A stretch of 9,535 nucleotides of DNA from an uncultured Clostridia bacterium (GCA_958420075.1 CATZIM010000051.1:1-9535), one strand, 5' to 3'; positions 1 through 6,482 are shown, counted from the stretch's first letter. The notes: generated by a model from the letters alone, not told the origin. A program made the numbers and translations.

Positions 1-599
1 TCCACAGCTTCCAGCAGGAATCTTGCTCTGTTTTCCAGAGAACCGCCATAATTGTCTGTCCGTTGGTTAAACAGGGGAGAAGCAAAACTGCCGCACATTC
101 TGTCCCCATGAACCTGCATCACATCAAAGCCAGCCTTTTTCGCCAGTGCCGCCGCATCCCCAAAAGCACTGGTAATGCTGCGTACCTTTTCCACTGGCAT
201 ATTGGTAACATACGGCCCCACAAGGCCATTGATCATCTGCCGCAGATCATCCTGCGAGAGTTTCCCTGCCTTCACCTGAGGCGCGTACTGCCGCAATGCT
301 CCAAAGTCTGTATCATCCTGATGGAGCTGGGCACAGATTTTACAGCCATACTTATGGGCTGTTTCTGCCAATTTCTCATAAAAAGCAAAGCCGCTTTCTG
401 TATAAAGGTTATTGCCAAAGGGCATGGACAGAACCGGCACATCACCGATGATGATCATGCCGCAGCCGCCGGCAGCAATCTTTTCGATTCTCTCCAAATA
501 AGCATCGTTAGGCCCCCCCAATGTGGTAGGCGCAAAAACGATGCGGTTTTTCAAAGTTACATTCCCTAATGTTACAGGGCTTCCAATGGTTTCATACAT
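1..599 (-). CDS. bilR: Old-yellow-enzyme flavin reductase, probable bilirubin reductase BilR (N-terminal 199 residues; 3' end beyond left edge)
   Basis: This is the N-terminal half of an FMN TIM-barrel oxidoreductase of the old yellow enzyme / 2,4-dienoyl-CoA reductase family. The barrel start (residues 8-25, PVTLGNVTLKNRIVFAPT) and the family motif RTDNYGGSLENRARF (180-194) are visible. The usual HxxHG stretch is replaced by H164-G-D-R167. From memory of published work, an HGDR motif at about these positions marks BilR, the gut bacterial enzyme that reduces bilirubin to urobilinogen in the cytoplasm; D166 and R167 are the diagnostic residues. The ATG at 599 has AAAGGAGG at 610-617 and overlaps the end of the MarR gene by 8 bp (ATGTATGA), so the two are probably translationally coupled. 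The cut hides whether the protein is the short form or has a C-terminal FAD/NAD(P) domain. OYE family membership is near certain; BilR identity is strong but inferred from motif and neighbour. Confidence 0.85.
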   Translation of the reverse strand, partial: MYETIGSPVTLGNVTLKNRIVFAPTTLGGPNDAYLERIEKIAAGGCGMIIIGDVPVLSMPFGNNLYTESGFAFYEKLAETAHKYGCKICAQLHQDDTDFGALRQYAPQVKAGKLSQDDLRQMINGLVGPYVTNMPVEKVRSITSAFGDAAALAKKAGFDVMQVHGDRMCGSFASPLFNQRTDNYGGSLENRARFLLEAV

Positions 600-1020
600 G
601 ACGTGTCTGCCTCCTTTCGGCAGCAATTTTTTTCATGGTGCCCATGAGTTCTGCTTTCTGGGACGGTGTCAAATCTTTCAGTACTTCTTCGTCCCACTGG
701 GCAAAAAGGTCATAGCTGGCACGGAATACCTTTTCCCCTTCTTCCGTCAGGGTTACCATTCTGGCTCTGCGGTCAGCAGGATTTCTTTCCTGCACCAGAA
801 AACCTTTTTCCTCCAGTTTTGCCAATGATCTGGCGCAATAACCCGTATCCATGTGAAGGGCTTCCGTCAGCTCTTTGGGCGAACACTGGGGATGTTTTCC
901 CGCATACAGAATAAAAAACAACAATCCCTGTGTCAGACCCATTTCCTGCAATTTTTCGTTGCAGAATTCCGTGAAATCTTTCCGTAGAGAAGTGATGAGA
1001 TATGCAAATGTATCAAACAT
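592..1020 (-). CDS. bilQ: MarR-family transcriptional regulator, probable BilQ
   Basis: This is a 142-residue protein, the usual size for MarR. It has an N-terminal dimerisation helix, a winged helix-turn-helix from about residue 30 to 100 (recognition helix near 56-70), the wing motif D83-R-R-A-R87 followed by VTLT, and a C-terminal helix pair. MarR proteins are dimeric repressors that bind palindromes and are released by small phenolic or other hydrophobic ligands. It is the first gene of a two-gene or longer transcript with the BilR-like reductase. The ATG at 1020 follows AAAGGAG (1028-1034) by 7 bases. A perfect 12-bp inverted repeat lies directly upstream, so autorepression of the pair is likely. 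I recall that bilR genes of gut Clostridia are often next to a MarR gene named bilQ; that name rests on context. The inducer is unknown, with bilirubin or another tetrapyrrole a plausible guess. Confidence 0.9.
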   Translation of the reverse strand: MFDTFAYLITSLRKDFTEFCNEKLQEMGLTQGLLFFILYAGKHPQCSPKELTEALHMDTGYCARSLAKLEEKGFLVQERNPADRRARMVTLTEEGEKVFRASYDLFAQWDEEVLKDLTPSQKAELMGTMKKIAAERRQTRHV

Positions 1021-1034
1021 ATAAACACTCCTTT

Positions 1035-1085
1035 CATTTACTTGACTTTGTCAAGTAAATGTTATTTATCTGACTTTGTCAAGTA
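1035..1085. promoter_or_regulatory. Probable MarR (BilQ) operator: perfect palindrome plus a second partial copy
   Basis: The arms CATTTACTTGAC (1035-1046) and GTCAAGTAAATG (1050-1061) are perfect 12-bp inverted repeats around TTT. The core TGACTTTGTCAAGTA at 1043-1057 is repeated exactly at 1071-1085, 28 bp away, so two sites would face nearly the same side of the helix over about 2.7 turns. Both lie 14-65 bp upstream of the MarR start and cover the predicted promoter. This arrangement is typical of MarR autorepression. The binding protein is inferred from position. Confidence 0.75.
1054..1082 (-). promoter_or_regulatory. Predicted promoter of the bilQ-bilR unit
   Basis: On the minus strand there is a perfect -35 TTGACA (1077-1082), a 17-base spacer and a weaker -10 TTTACT (1054-1059, four of six consensus bases). 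The -35 lies in the second operator copy and the -10 in the palindrome, so a bound repressor would block RNA polymerase. A second TTGACA at 1049-1054 has no acceptable -10. Confidence 0.5.
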
Positions 1086-1094
1086 TTTTGCCAT

Positions 1095-1127
1095 AAAAAA
1101 CGGAAACTCTGAAATCAGGAGTTTCCG
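1095..1127 (-). terminator. Intrinsic terminator of the 1136-2002 gene
   Basis: A 9-bp perfect stem CGGAAACTC / GAGTTTCCG (1101-1109 and 1119-1127) with a 9-base loop is followed on the minus strand by a run of six T (1095-1100). It starts 9 bases after the stop codon and ends just before the bilQ operator region, so it insulates bilQR from the upstream gene. Confidence 0.85.
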
Positions 1128-1135
1128 TCTGTTCT

Positions 1136-2002
1136 TTATCCAAAATAATATCCAATGGCAAGGAGATCTGCATCATCTGCTTCCACTTTCTGGATTGCCT
1201 CCACATAGGAACCATTTCCAGCATTCCCACTGCCCGTTTTGCAATAGACATCTCCGGTGCTTTTTTCCACCAGAATATAAGGCAGATATTCCATGCCTTC
1301 GAACAGGTAATATCCCGCAATGACGTCTTCTGACACATACAGTGCGTCAATCTCTGCCGCCAGTTTCTCTGTGATTTTCGGGTCAATGGGTGTATCCTCA
1401 TGGACATAACCCTGTTCCTGCTGGGCTTCCAGACAGGATGTAAGGACTTCTTTCGCTTTTTCCAGCGCTTCTTCCTCTGTCAGCTCCGTTTCCCGGAAAT
1501 CTACACTGATAAGAGGATTATCCAAAGGCATAACGCCTTCCCGCATATATGTCACTTCCGCCCCCAGTGCCTCAGAAACATCTCTCAGGGGCAGTATTTT
1601 GCTGGTATCCAATGTGCTGTCCTTACTGCTGACTGTCAGCTTCTGATTGCCTCTGACCAGAGAAAGACCATTGTCTTCTTCCCGCAGCTCAAAGCCCATA
1701 TCATTGATGAGCACCCACAGAGGAACATAAGCCGTATCTTTTGCGATGAGCACAGGCGCATCTACATATTTTCCATCACACAGAAGAAAAACATGTTTCT
1801 CCCCTTCTTTCAAATAAAAGAGGGGTTCTTCTTCCACTGTGAAGCCATAGTTCCAGTCACCGGATTCATAATCTTCATCCGTATTGTCTATGGTGCATTT
1901 ATATTCCGGCGGTATCAGCTCTTCCTGCTCCGCCCCAAAAACAGGAGTCTGCCAAAGCATGATACAGGACAATAAAGCTGCAAAGCATCTTTTCTTTTTC
2001 AT
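1136..2002 (-). CDS. Exported stalk-domain (copper amine oxidase N-terminal-like) protein of unknown function, 288 residues
   Basis: The preferred start is the ATG at 2002, preceded by AAAGGAGG (2010-2017) at 7 bases; the open frame extends 11 codons further upstream without a ribosome site. The N-terminus is MKKKR plus a hydrophobic stretch and a likely cleavage after VFGA (residue 24), so it is exported. Residues about 75-150 resemble a copper-amine-oxidase N-terminal 'stalk' domain (VPLWVLINDMGF, then LPLRDVSEALGAEV near 137-150), a wall- or surface-associated module common in Clostridia. The C-terminal third (about 165-288) has an acidic helix and then YYLFEGMEYLPYILVEKSTGDVY, cut here as YYLFEGMEYL and LVEKSTGDVY, resembling a PepSY-like beta hairpin. 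No enzyme motif or membrane anchor is seen. It stands alone, with its own terminator downstream. The domain call is from pattern recognition and its function is unknown. Confidence 0.82.
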   Translation of the reverse strand: MKKKRCFAALLSCIMLWQTPVFGAEQEELIPPEYKCTIDNTDEDYESGDWNYGFTVEEEPLFYLKEGEKHVFLLCDGKYVDAPVLIAKDTAYVPLWVLINDMGFELREEDNGLSLVRGNQKLTVSSKDSTLDTSKILPLRDVSEALGAEVTYMREGVMPLDNPLISVDFRETELTEEEALEKAKEVLTSCLEAQQEQGYVHEDTPIDPKITEKLAAEIDALYVSEDVIAGYYLFEGMEYLPYILVEKSTGDVYCKTGSGNAGNGSYVEAIQKVEADDADLLAIGYYFG

Positions 2003-2161
2003 GGGGCATCCTCCTTTCCTTGTATTTTCGCACAATATCCTAGTATCATTTTCTCGTTTTTGGGCGAAAAAAACAAGGCGAATCCCATGAAATATATTGA
2101 CATTTCTTTTAACTTTTTATTACAAAAGTTCATAAATAGAAAAAAACTGTGCAAAAAAAGC

Positions 2162-2270
2162 AAATCCCCCTTAAGAAAACATATCAAATAAAAGCTTATA
2201 AAAAATAAGCAAGCTGGAATCCTCTCTATCATAAGGATTTCAGCTTGCTTTGTTTTCTTACGAAGATGCC
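2162..2270 (-). repeat. Copy 1 of an interspersed repeat with 10-bp terminal inverted repeats (core 2172-2260, 89 bp)
   Basis: Perfect 10-bp inverted repeats, TAAGAAAACA at 2172-2181 and TGTTTTCTTA at 2251-2260, bound an 89-bp core. The core holds a 16-position hairpin (2207-2222 with 2235-2250, 12-base loop). The same 89-bp structure occurs at 7477-7565 in the opposite orientation. Over the longer 109-bp block I count 90 identical bases, all aligned without gaps. The ends read TA-AGAAAACA...TGTTTTCT-TA, which would fit a TA target duplication. No protein is encoded. It resembles a MITE-like non-autonomous element. The rest of the 2003-2309 gap is AT-rich with no gene I can support; it must also hold the promoter of the 1136-2002 gene, which I could not place. 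Confidence 0.75.
2201..2250 (-). terminator. Intrinsic terminator of metK, formed by repeat copy 1
   Basis: Read on the minus strand after metK, the stem pairs at 15 of 16 positions (AAGCAAGCTG arm, 12-base loop) and is followed by TTATTTTTT. It lies about 60 bases after the metK stop. The hairpin is part of the repeated element, so the terminator was probably acquired with it. Confidence 0.85.
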
Positions 2271-2309
2271 CCTAACACAGGCTCATCTTTCTTTACATTT
2301 TTTTCAAAA

Positions 2310-3482
2310 TCAGATCTGGAATACATCTGTTTTATCTGTCTTTTCCCAAGGCAGATCCAGGTCTGTTCTGCCGAAGTGACCATAAGCTGCAACCTGTTTG
2401 TAGATAGGTCTGAGCAGGTCGAAGTTTTTGATGATGGCAGCGGGACGCAGGTCGAAGTTGCGCTGTACCAGTTCTGTGATTTTATCATCGGAGATTTTGC
2501 CTGTACCGAATGTATTTACCAGAATGGAAACAGGTTTTGCAACGCCGATAGCGTAAGCCAGCTGTACTTCACATTTGCTTGCAATGCCGCTTGCAACGAT
2601 GTTCTTTGCAACGTATCTTGCTGCGTAGCATGCGGAACGGTCTACCTTTGTGGGGTCTTTGCCGCTGAATGCGCCGCCGCCGTGTGCAGCGTAACCGCCG
2701 TAGGTGTCAACGATGATCTTTCTGCCTGTCAGGCCGCTGTCGCCCTGAGGGCCGCCGATAACGAATCTGCCTGTGGGGTTGATGTAGTATTTTGTGTTTT
2801 CATCCAGCAGGTCTGCATCGATAACTTTCTTTACAACGTGTTCGATGATGTCCGCACGGATCTGTTCCTGTGTTGCTTCGGGGTCATGCTGTGTGGAAAC
2901 AACAACAGTGTCAACACGAACGGGTTTGTCGTCTACATATTCTACGGTTACCTGTGCTTTACCGTCAGGACGCAGGTAAGACAGTGTGCCGTTTTTACGT
3001 ACTTCTGCCAGTCTCTTTGTCAGTCTGTGGCTCAGAGAAATGGGCAGGGGCATCAGTTCTTCTGTTTCGTCACAAGCAAAACCGAACATCATACCCTGGT
3101 CGCCAGCGCCTGTATCAAATTCGCTGTCGTCTTCGCCTGTTTTGTTTTCCAGGGCTTTGTCTACACCCAGAGCGATGTCAGGGGACTGACCATGGATGGA
3201 TGTGATAACGGAACATGTTTCGCAGTCGAAACCGTATTTTGCACGGTCGTAACCGATCTGACGCAGGGTATCACGAACGATGCCTTCTACATCAACATAA
3301 GCGCTTGTGGTGATTTCGCCCATTACGAAAATGATACCTGTTGTGGTGCATGTTTCGCAGGCAACTCTTGCTTTCGGGTCTTTTGCCAGGATTGTGTCCA
3401 GAATGGCGTCGGCGATCTGGTCACAGATCTTGTCGGGATGTCCTTCTGTTACGGACTCAGATGTGAATAATCTTCTGCTCAT
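2310..3482 (-). CDS. metK: S-adenosylmethionine synthetase (methionine adenosyltransferase)
   Basis: MetK makes S-adenosylmethionine from methionine and ATP, releasing phosphate and diphosphate, as a cytoplasmic homotetramer with Mg and K ions. The start at 3482 ([18 protein letters not shown]) has GGAGG at 3488-3492; the open frame continues 11 codons upstream but without support. At 390 residues it has normal length. The landmarks are intact: ATP-site GHPDKICDQ (14-22), [10 protein letters not shown] (125-134) and the P-loop-like [16 protein letters not shown] (268-283). It is transcribed alone behind a SAM-I riboswitch with a terminator, so excess SAM should shut off its own synthesis. Codon use is strongly biased, as expected for a highly expressed housekeeping gene, and this creates a long meaningless open frame on the other strand (2250-3470). 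Confidence 0.98.
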   Translation of the reverse strand: MSRRLFTSESVTEGHPDKICDQIADAILDTILAKDPKARVACETCTTTGIIFVMGEITTSAYVDVEGIVRDTLRQIGYDRAKYGFDCETCSVITSIHGQSPDIALGVDKALENKTGEDDSEFDTGAGDQGMMFGFACDETEELMPLPISLSHRLTKRLAEVRKNGTLSYLRPDGKAQVTVEYVDDKPVRVDTVVVSTQHDPEATQEQIRADIIEHVVKKVIDADLLDENTKYYINPTGRFVIGGPQGDSGLTGRKIIVDTYGGYAAHGGGAFSGKDPTKVDRSACYAARYVAKNIVASGIASKCEVQLAYAIGVAKPVSILVNTFGTGKISDDKITELVQRNFDLRPAAIIKNFDLLRPIYKQVAAYGHFGRTDLDLPWEKTDKTDVFQI

Positions 3483-3550
3483 AATTTCCTCCAGTTTGTT
3501 TTTTTGTATTATCAAGTTTCAGTCGTTCTTTGGGACGCTGTAAAAGGCAT

Positions 3551-3572
3551 AAAAAAAAAGCCGCAGGGCTTT
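3551..3572 (-). terminator. Riboswitch expression-platform terminator
   Basis: On the minus strand AAAGCC-CTGC-GGCTTT is followed by a run of T (nine T at 3551-3559, three of them in the stem). It lies directly after the SAM-I aptamer and about 70 bases before the metK start, as expected for SAM-dependent transcription termination. Confidence 0.88.
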
Positions 3573-3581
3573 CTCATTCTT

Positions 3582-3680
3582 ACTCATCTTCCGCAAAATA
3601 TGCGGGGGAATTGGCACCGATGCGTTTCCGCCGGTTGCCGGGTGTCACAGGGCCCTGTCCCTCAACCACTCTTGATAAGT
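3582..3680 (-). promoter_or_regulatory. SAM-I (S-box) riboswitch aptamer controlling metK
   Basis: Read on the minus strand, the conserved S-box elements appear in order: CTTATCAAGAG (P1/P2 start), GAGGGAC, GGCCCTGTGACACCCGGCAA (cut at 20 bases, followed by CC), GGTGCCAATTCC, and closing GATGAG, which pairs with CTTATC to make P1. The P4-like arm CCGCATATTTTGCGG precedes P1 closure. Binding of S-adenosylmethionine stabilises the aptamer and allows the terminator at 3551-3572 to form, so metK is repressed when SAM is plentiful. The call is based on direct match to the well-known consensus. Confidence 0.97.
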
Positions 3681-3701
3681 TTCCTTATTGACTTCTGTGG
3701 T

Positions 3702-3730
3702 ATTGTAGCAGGTTCTGCCCTGTCTGTCAA
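3702..3730 (-). promoter_or_regulatory. Promoter of the metK riboswitch transcript
   Basis: On the minus strand a perfect -35 TTGACA (3725-3730), a 17-base spacer and -10 TACAAT (3702-3707) give a near-consensus vegetative promoter. Transcription would begin around 3694, some 15 bases before the aptamer. The 100 bases between it and the glycosylase gene hold no other feature I can support, and no clear terminator for that gene. Confidence 0.85.
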
Positions 3731-3830
3731 TGTTTTTGGCGCAAAAATCCCAGTAAAATCGTACACTTTTCCGATATTGTATAACTTTTCCCGAAATTCC
3801 GCGCCCTTTCCATGCAAAACGCCCATAGGT

Positions 3831-4331
3831 TCACCCCAGATATGGCTCCATGGCTTCCCGCCAGGCTTCCTCCAAGCGAGGCAAAGACCATGCCGCATTG
3901 GCAGGACTGGTGGAAGGCAGTTTTACGGCAGAGATGCCTGTCTTTGGAAAAAGATATTTCCGGTAGAGTTTTTCTGCTGTTGCGCCGTTGGCAAAAATGG
4001 GGATATTCCCTGTTTTCTCCAGAATTGGTGTCAAATCCACAGGCACCACATCTTTGATGGAGCTGTCACTGCTGCCAACGATGGTGCATCTTTCCACCAC
4101 ATCATAAAGAGCAATGCCGTGACGGAGGAGCATTTCTGTTTTTTCTTCCTTTGTCACAGGGGTTTCCTCGCCGCAAAGGTTGGCAATAAGTTTCCAGAAA
4201 CGATTCTGGGGATGTCCATAATAAAAGTCGTTTTCTCTGGATTTCACAGAAGGCACTGTGCCCAGAATGAGCAGACGGCTGTTTTTGTCGAAAATAGGCG
4301 GAAAGGTATGCTGTACGGTAATGGGTTCCAT
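3831..4331 (-). CDS. DNA-deoxyinosine (hypoxanthine) glycosylase, uracil-DNA glycosylase superfamily
   Basis: This 166-residue protein has the features of the small hypoxanthine-DNA glycosylase family (UDG family 6): LILGTVPSVKSRE (21-33), FYYGHPQNRFWK (36-47) and, near the end, LPSTSPANAAWS (138-149). These enzymes remove deaminated bases, mainly hypoxanthine from deoxyinosine, starting base excision repair in the cytoplasm. The Asn of HPQNRFW (N43) is the residue I would expect to be catalytically important, by family analogy. Length is normal and the frame is intact. The ATG at 4331 has AAAGGAGG (4340-4347) at 8 bases. It seems to be monocistronic: its own promoter lies upstream and metK has a separate promoter downstream. 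The related G/U-mismatch (Mug) families are the main alternative, but the SVKSRE/HPQNRFW pair favours the inosine enzyme. Confidence 0.92.
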   Translation of the reverse strand: MEPITVQHTFPPIFDKNSRLLILGTVPSVKSRENDFYYGHPQNRFWKLIANLCGEETPVTKEEKTEMLLRHGIALYDVVERCTIVGSSDSSIKDVVPVDLTPILEKTGNIPIFANGATAEKLYRKYLFPKTGISAVKLPSTSPANAAWSLPRLEEAWREAMEPYLG

Positions 4332-4362
4332 GGAAAAATCCTCCTTTGCTTACTTTTGCTTT

Positions 4363-4391
4363 ATGATACGGCTTTTCCTATGAAAAGGCAA
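4363..4391 (-). promoter_or_regulatory. Predicted promoter of the DNA glycosylase gene
   Basis: On the minus strand -35 TTGCCT (4386-4391, four of six), a 17-base spacer and -10 TATCAT (4363-4368, five of six). The spacer contains a small inverted repeat CTTTTC-CTAT-GAAAAG (4372-4387), which might be an operator but could be chance in AT-rich DNA. Confidence 0.5.
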
Positions 4392-4420
4392 GCAAAAAGA
4401 ATGTTGCCAAAATCCCCATA

Positions 4421-4459
4421 AAAACAGGGCAGTCAGAACCCTTTGATTCCAACTGCCCT
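4421..4459 (-). terminator. Intrinsic terminator after the CoA-disulfide-reductase-like gene
   Basis: An 8-bp stem AGGGCAGT / ACTGCCCT (4426-4433 and 4452-4459) with an 18-base loop is followed on the minus strand by GTTTTTATG. It begins about 25 bases after the stop codon at 4484, and separates this gene from the glycosylase gene. Confidence 0.75.
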
Positions 4460-4483
4460 TCTTTTCTATGAAGCAGACTTAAA

Positions 4484-6121
4484 TTATTTTCCTTTCACAG
4501 GAAGTTCGTTGAACCACAGCCCGCCTTCTACCACAGTGGTATCGGTATAGCCGAAATATTTCAATCTCTGCTGAAGCATATAGGCACGTTTGCTCTTTGT
4601 GCAGATGATCATCAGTTTTTCATCTTTATCTACATCTTCCAAAGGCCCATGTACCTTTGCCACATCCACAAATTTTGCATTGGGAATGGATGGGGCCTGT
4701 GCCGCATCCAGCACGCGGTATCCTTCTCCTCTGTTTTCCATATATTCCGCAGGAGTCATGGATTCCAGATCCCCATTCATTTTGTTCAGCAGGATATTCA
4801 CTGCCGCTACAAAAGGATGAATGGCTGTGGAGAACGGAGGCGCATAAGCCAAGTCCAGATTTTCCAGCTGATCCAGTGTTGCACCCAATGAAATGGCTGT
4901 CACACCGATATCCACCATTTTATCTACAGCGCCGGGACCCATAACCTGAATGCCCAGCAGTTTCTTTGTATTCTTGTCCACAATGAGTTTTGTGATGAAG
5001 TTATCCGCACCGGGATAGTAATGGGCTTTATCGTCATTGACTGCCACAACGGTTTCCACATCATAACCTGCCGCTCTGGCTGCTGCTTCGTTGAGCCCTG
5101 TTCTGGCTGCATTGAGTCCGGGCAGTTTCACAACAGCTGTACCCAGCACACCGGCAAATTCTTTTTCTCTGCCAGCCAGCACTTCTGCCAGCACACGTCC
5201 TTCCATGTTTGCCGCGGAACCCATAGGCGCCCATGCCCTTTCACCTGTCAAACGATTGGTTACCACTGCACAGTCCCCAGCAGCGTAAACATCCGGCAGA
5301 TTTGTCCGCAGAGATTTATCTACCAGAATGGCGCCGTTTTTGGCAAATTCCAGACCAGTTTCTTTCAAAAATGCCGTATTGGGACGGATGCCCAGAGAAA
5401 GCACCACCACATCCGCAGGGATCAGCCCCTTGTCTGTCTGTACGCCTTCTGCTTTCTCACTGCCTGTGATGCCTTCCATTTTTGTGGAAGTGGAAACATG
5501 GATACCAACCTTTTCCAGATGTCTTGTGCCATAAGCGGCAAATTCCGGGTCAAAACCGGGCATCACCTGAGGTGCCATATCCATAACAGTCACATCCAAG
5601 CCCTGTTCCAGCAGGTTTTCTGCCACTTCCAGACCGATGAAGCCGCCGCCTGCAACCACAGCAGTTTTTGCGCCGCTGGCTTTCACATAATTTTTCAGAC
5701 CATCCGCATCATCAGGGGTGCGCATGGTGAATACGCCTTTCAGATTGACCCCCTGCAAAGGCGGAACAATGGAGGAAGCCCCTGTGGAAATGACACATGC
5801 GTCATAAGGATAAACTTCTTCTTCGCCTGTTGCCAGATTTTTCGCTGTTACGGTCTTTCCTGCCGCATCCAGTTTCACCGCTTCTCTGCCTGTCAAAACC
5901 TTTGCCCCTGTGAGAGCTGCGAATTTTTCCGGTGTATTGACAATGATCTTTTCCCGATCTGTGATGACATCCCCTACATAATAAGGAAGACCGCAGCCAG
6001 CGTAAGAAATATCCGCATCTTTGGTAAGGATCAGCACTTCCGTATCAAAGCGCAGACGTTTCAGTTTCGCCGCTACCTTTGTACCTGCTGCCACACCGCC
6101 TATAATCAAAACACGCATCAT
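4484..6121 (-). CDS. CoA-disulfide / persulfide reductase-like FAD oxidoreductase with C-terminal rhodanese domain
   Basis: This is a 545-residue cytoplasmic flavoprotein. It has an N-terminal FAD Rossmann motif GGVAAGTKVAAKLKRL (8-23), the single redox cysteine in SYAGCGLPYYVG (C43), an NAD(P)H Rossmann motif VVAGGGFIGLEVAENL, the second FAD motif VYAAGDCA, and a dimerisation domain ending near YAPPFSTAIHP. A rhodanese-like domain follows (about 450-545) with its cysteine loop CTKSKRA (C507). This is the layout of CoADR-rhodanese proteins, which reduce CoA disulfide, CoA persulfide or polysulfide with NAD(P)H; NADH oxidase activity is also known for relatives. The start is ATG 6121 (MMRVLIIGG), 8 bases after GGAGG (6130-6134); the longer open frame to 6241 is unlikely. 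It is monocistronic and divergent from the 6483 gene. A TATACT at 6166-6171 could be its -10, but no good -35 fits. The exact substrate cannot be read from sequence. Confidence 0.92.
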   Translation of the reverse strand: MMRVLIIGGVAAGTKVAAKLKRLRFDTEVLILTKDADISYAGCGLPYYVGDVITDREKIIVNTPEKFAALTGAKVLTGREAVKLDAAGKTVTAKNLATGEEEVYPYDACVISTGASSIVPPLQGVNLKGVFTMRTPDDADGLKNYVKASGAKTAVVAGGGFIGLEVAENLLEQGLDVTVMDMAPQVMPGFDPEFAAYGTRHLEKVGIHVSTSTKMEGITGSEKAEGVQTDKGLIPADVVVLSLGIRPNTAFLKETGLEFAKNGAILVDKSLRTNLPDVYAAGDCAVVTNRLTGERAWAPMGSAANMEGRVLAEVLAGREKEFAGVLGTAVVKLPGLNAARTGLNEAAARAAGYDVETVVAVNDDKAHYYPGADNFITKLIVDKNTKKLLGIQVMGPGAVDKMVDIGVTAISLGATLDQLENLDLAYAPPFSTAIHPFVAAVNILLNKMNGDLESMTPAEYMENRGEGYRVLDAAQAPSIPNAKFVDVAKVHGPLEDVDKDEKLMIICTKSKRAYMLQQRLKYFGYTDTTVVEGGLWFNELPVKGK

Positions 6122-6255
6122 AATCCATTCCTCCAATCCCATTTGTCTGTCGTTTTCTTGTATTGAGTATAGTTCTTTTTCCACCTTCCCTTCCGTAACT
6201 AAGTCACAGGAAACAGCCGCAAATCTCCGCCCATATGGCACGAAATATGCATAAA

Positions 6256-6322
6256 ATGATTTTTTCCGTGCTGAAAATCATATTTTTTCTTTGGCAAAAG
6301 CCCTGGATTTACGGGCTTTTTT
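6256..6322 (+). other. Two tandem terminator-like hairpins in the divergent intergenic region
   Basis: Hairpin A pairs ATGATTTT (6256-6263) with AAAATCAT (6274-6281), followed by ATTTTTTC. Hairpin B pairs AAAAGCCC (6296-6303) with GGGCTTTT (6313-6320), followed by more T. Both have their T run on the plus strand, yet no plus-strand gene lies upstream. They could end antisense transcripts leaving the oxidoreductase region, end a short RNA, or sit in the leader of the 6483 gene. The rest of 6122-6482 is very AT-rich, with an unstructured A-rich stretch (6419-6455) before the ribosome site; I could not place a convincing promoter. Confidence 0.55.
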
Positions 6323-6482
6323 CCCATTGTTCACGTTATTTTTTCGATTTTTCAAATTTTTTTCAAAAACTTTGGAACTTTTCAAAAAAAGCTCCCGTCT
6401 GAATAAGCGTAACAAACAATCAACAAAAAAACAACGCAAAAAACGAAACATAAATTTTTTTGATTAACAGGAGGAATTCACT

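Noticed and set aside
2003..2160. Promoter for the 1136-2002 gene
   Set aside because: Several AT-rich near matches, but none with both boxes at acceptable spacing, so none is reported.
2250..3470. 406-codon open frame on the plus strand opposite metK
   Set aside because: It mirrors metK with an implausible Cys/Phe-rich composition and no ribosome site; it results from the biased codon use of metK.
4372..4387. CTTTTC-CTAT-GAAAAG inverted repeat as an operator for the glycosylase gene
   Set aside because: Only six pairs in AT-rich sequence within the promoter spacer; could easily be chance, and no regulator is in sight.
5021..6166. Long plus-strand open frame opposite the disulfide-reductase-like gene (and similar ones at 3504-4421 and 7698-8621)
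   Set aside because: Each is antisense to a clearly recognised gene, has low-plausibility composition and lacks start signals.
6122..6241. 40-residue N-terminal extension of the disulfide-reductase-like protein
   Set aside because: The family begins at the MRVLIIGG Rossmann strand, and a good ribosome site (6130-6134) lies inside the extension.
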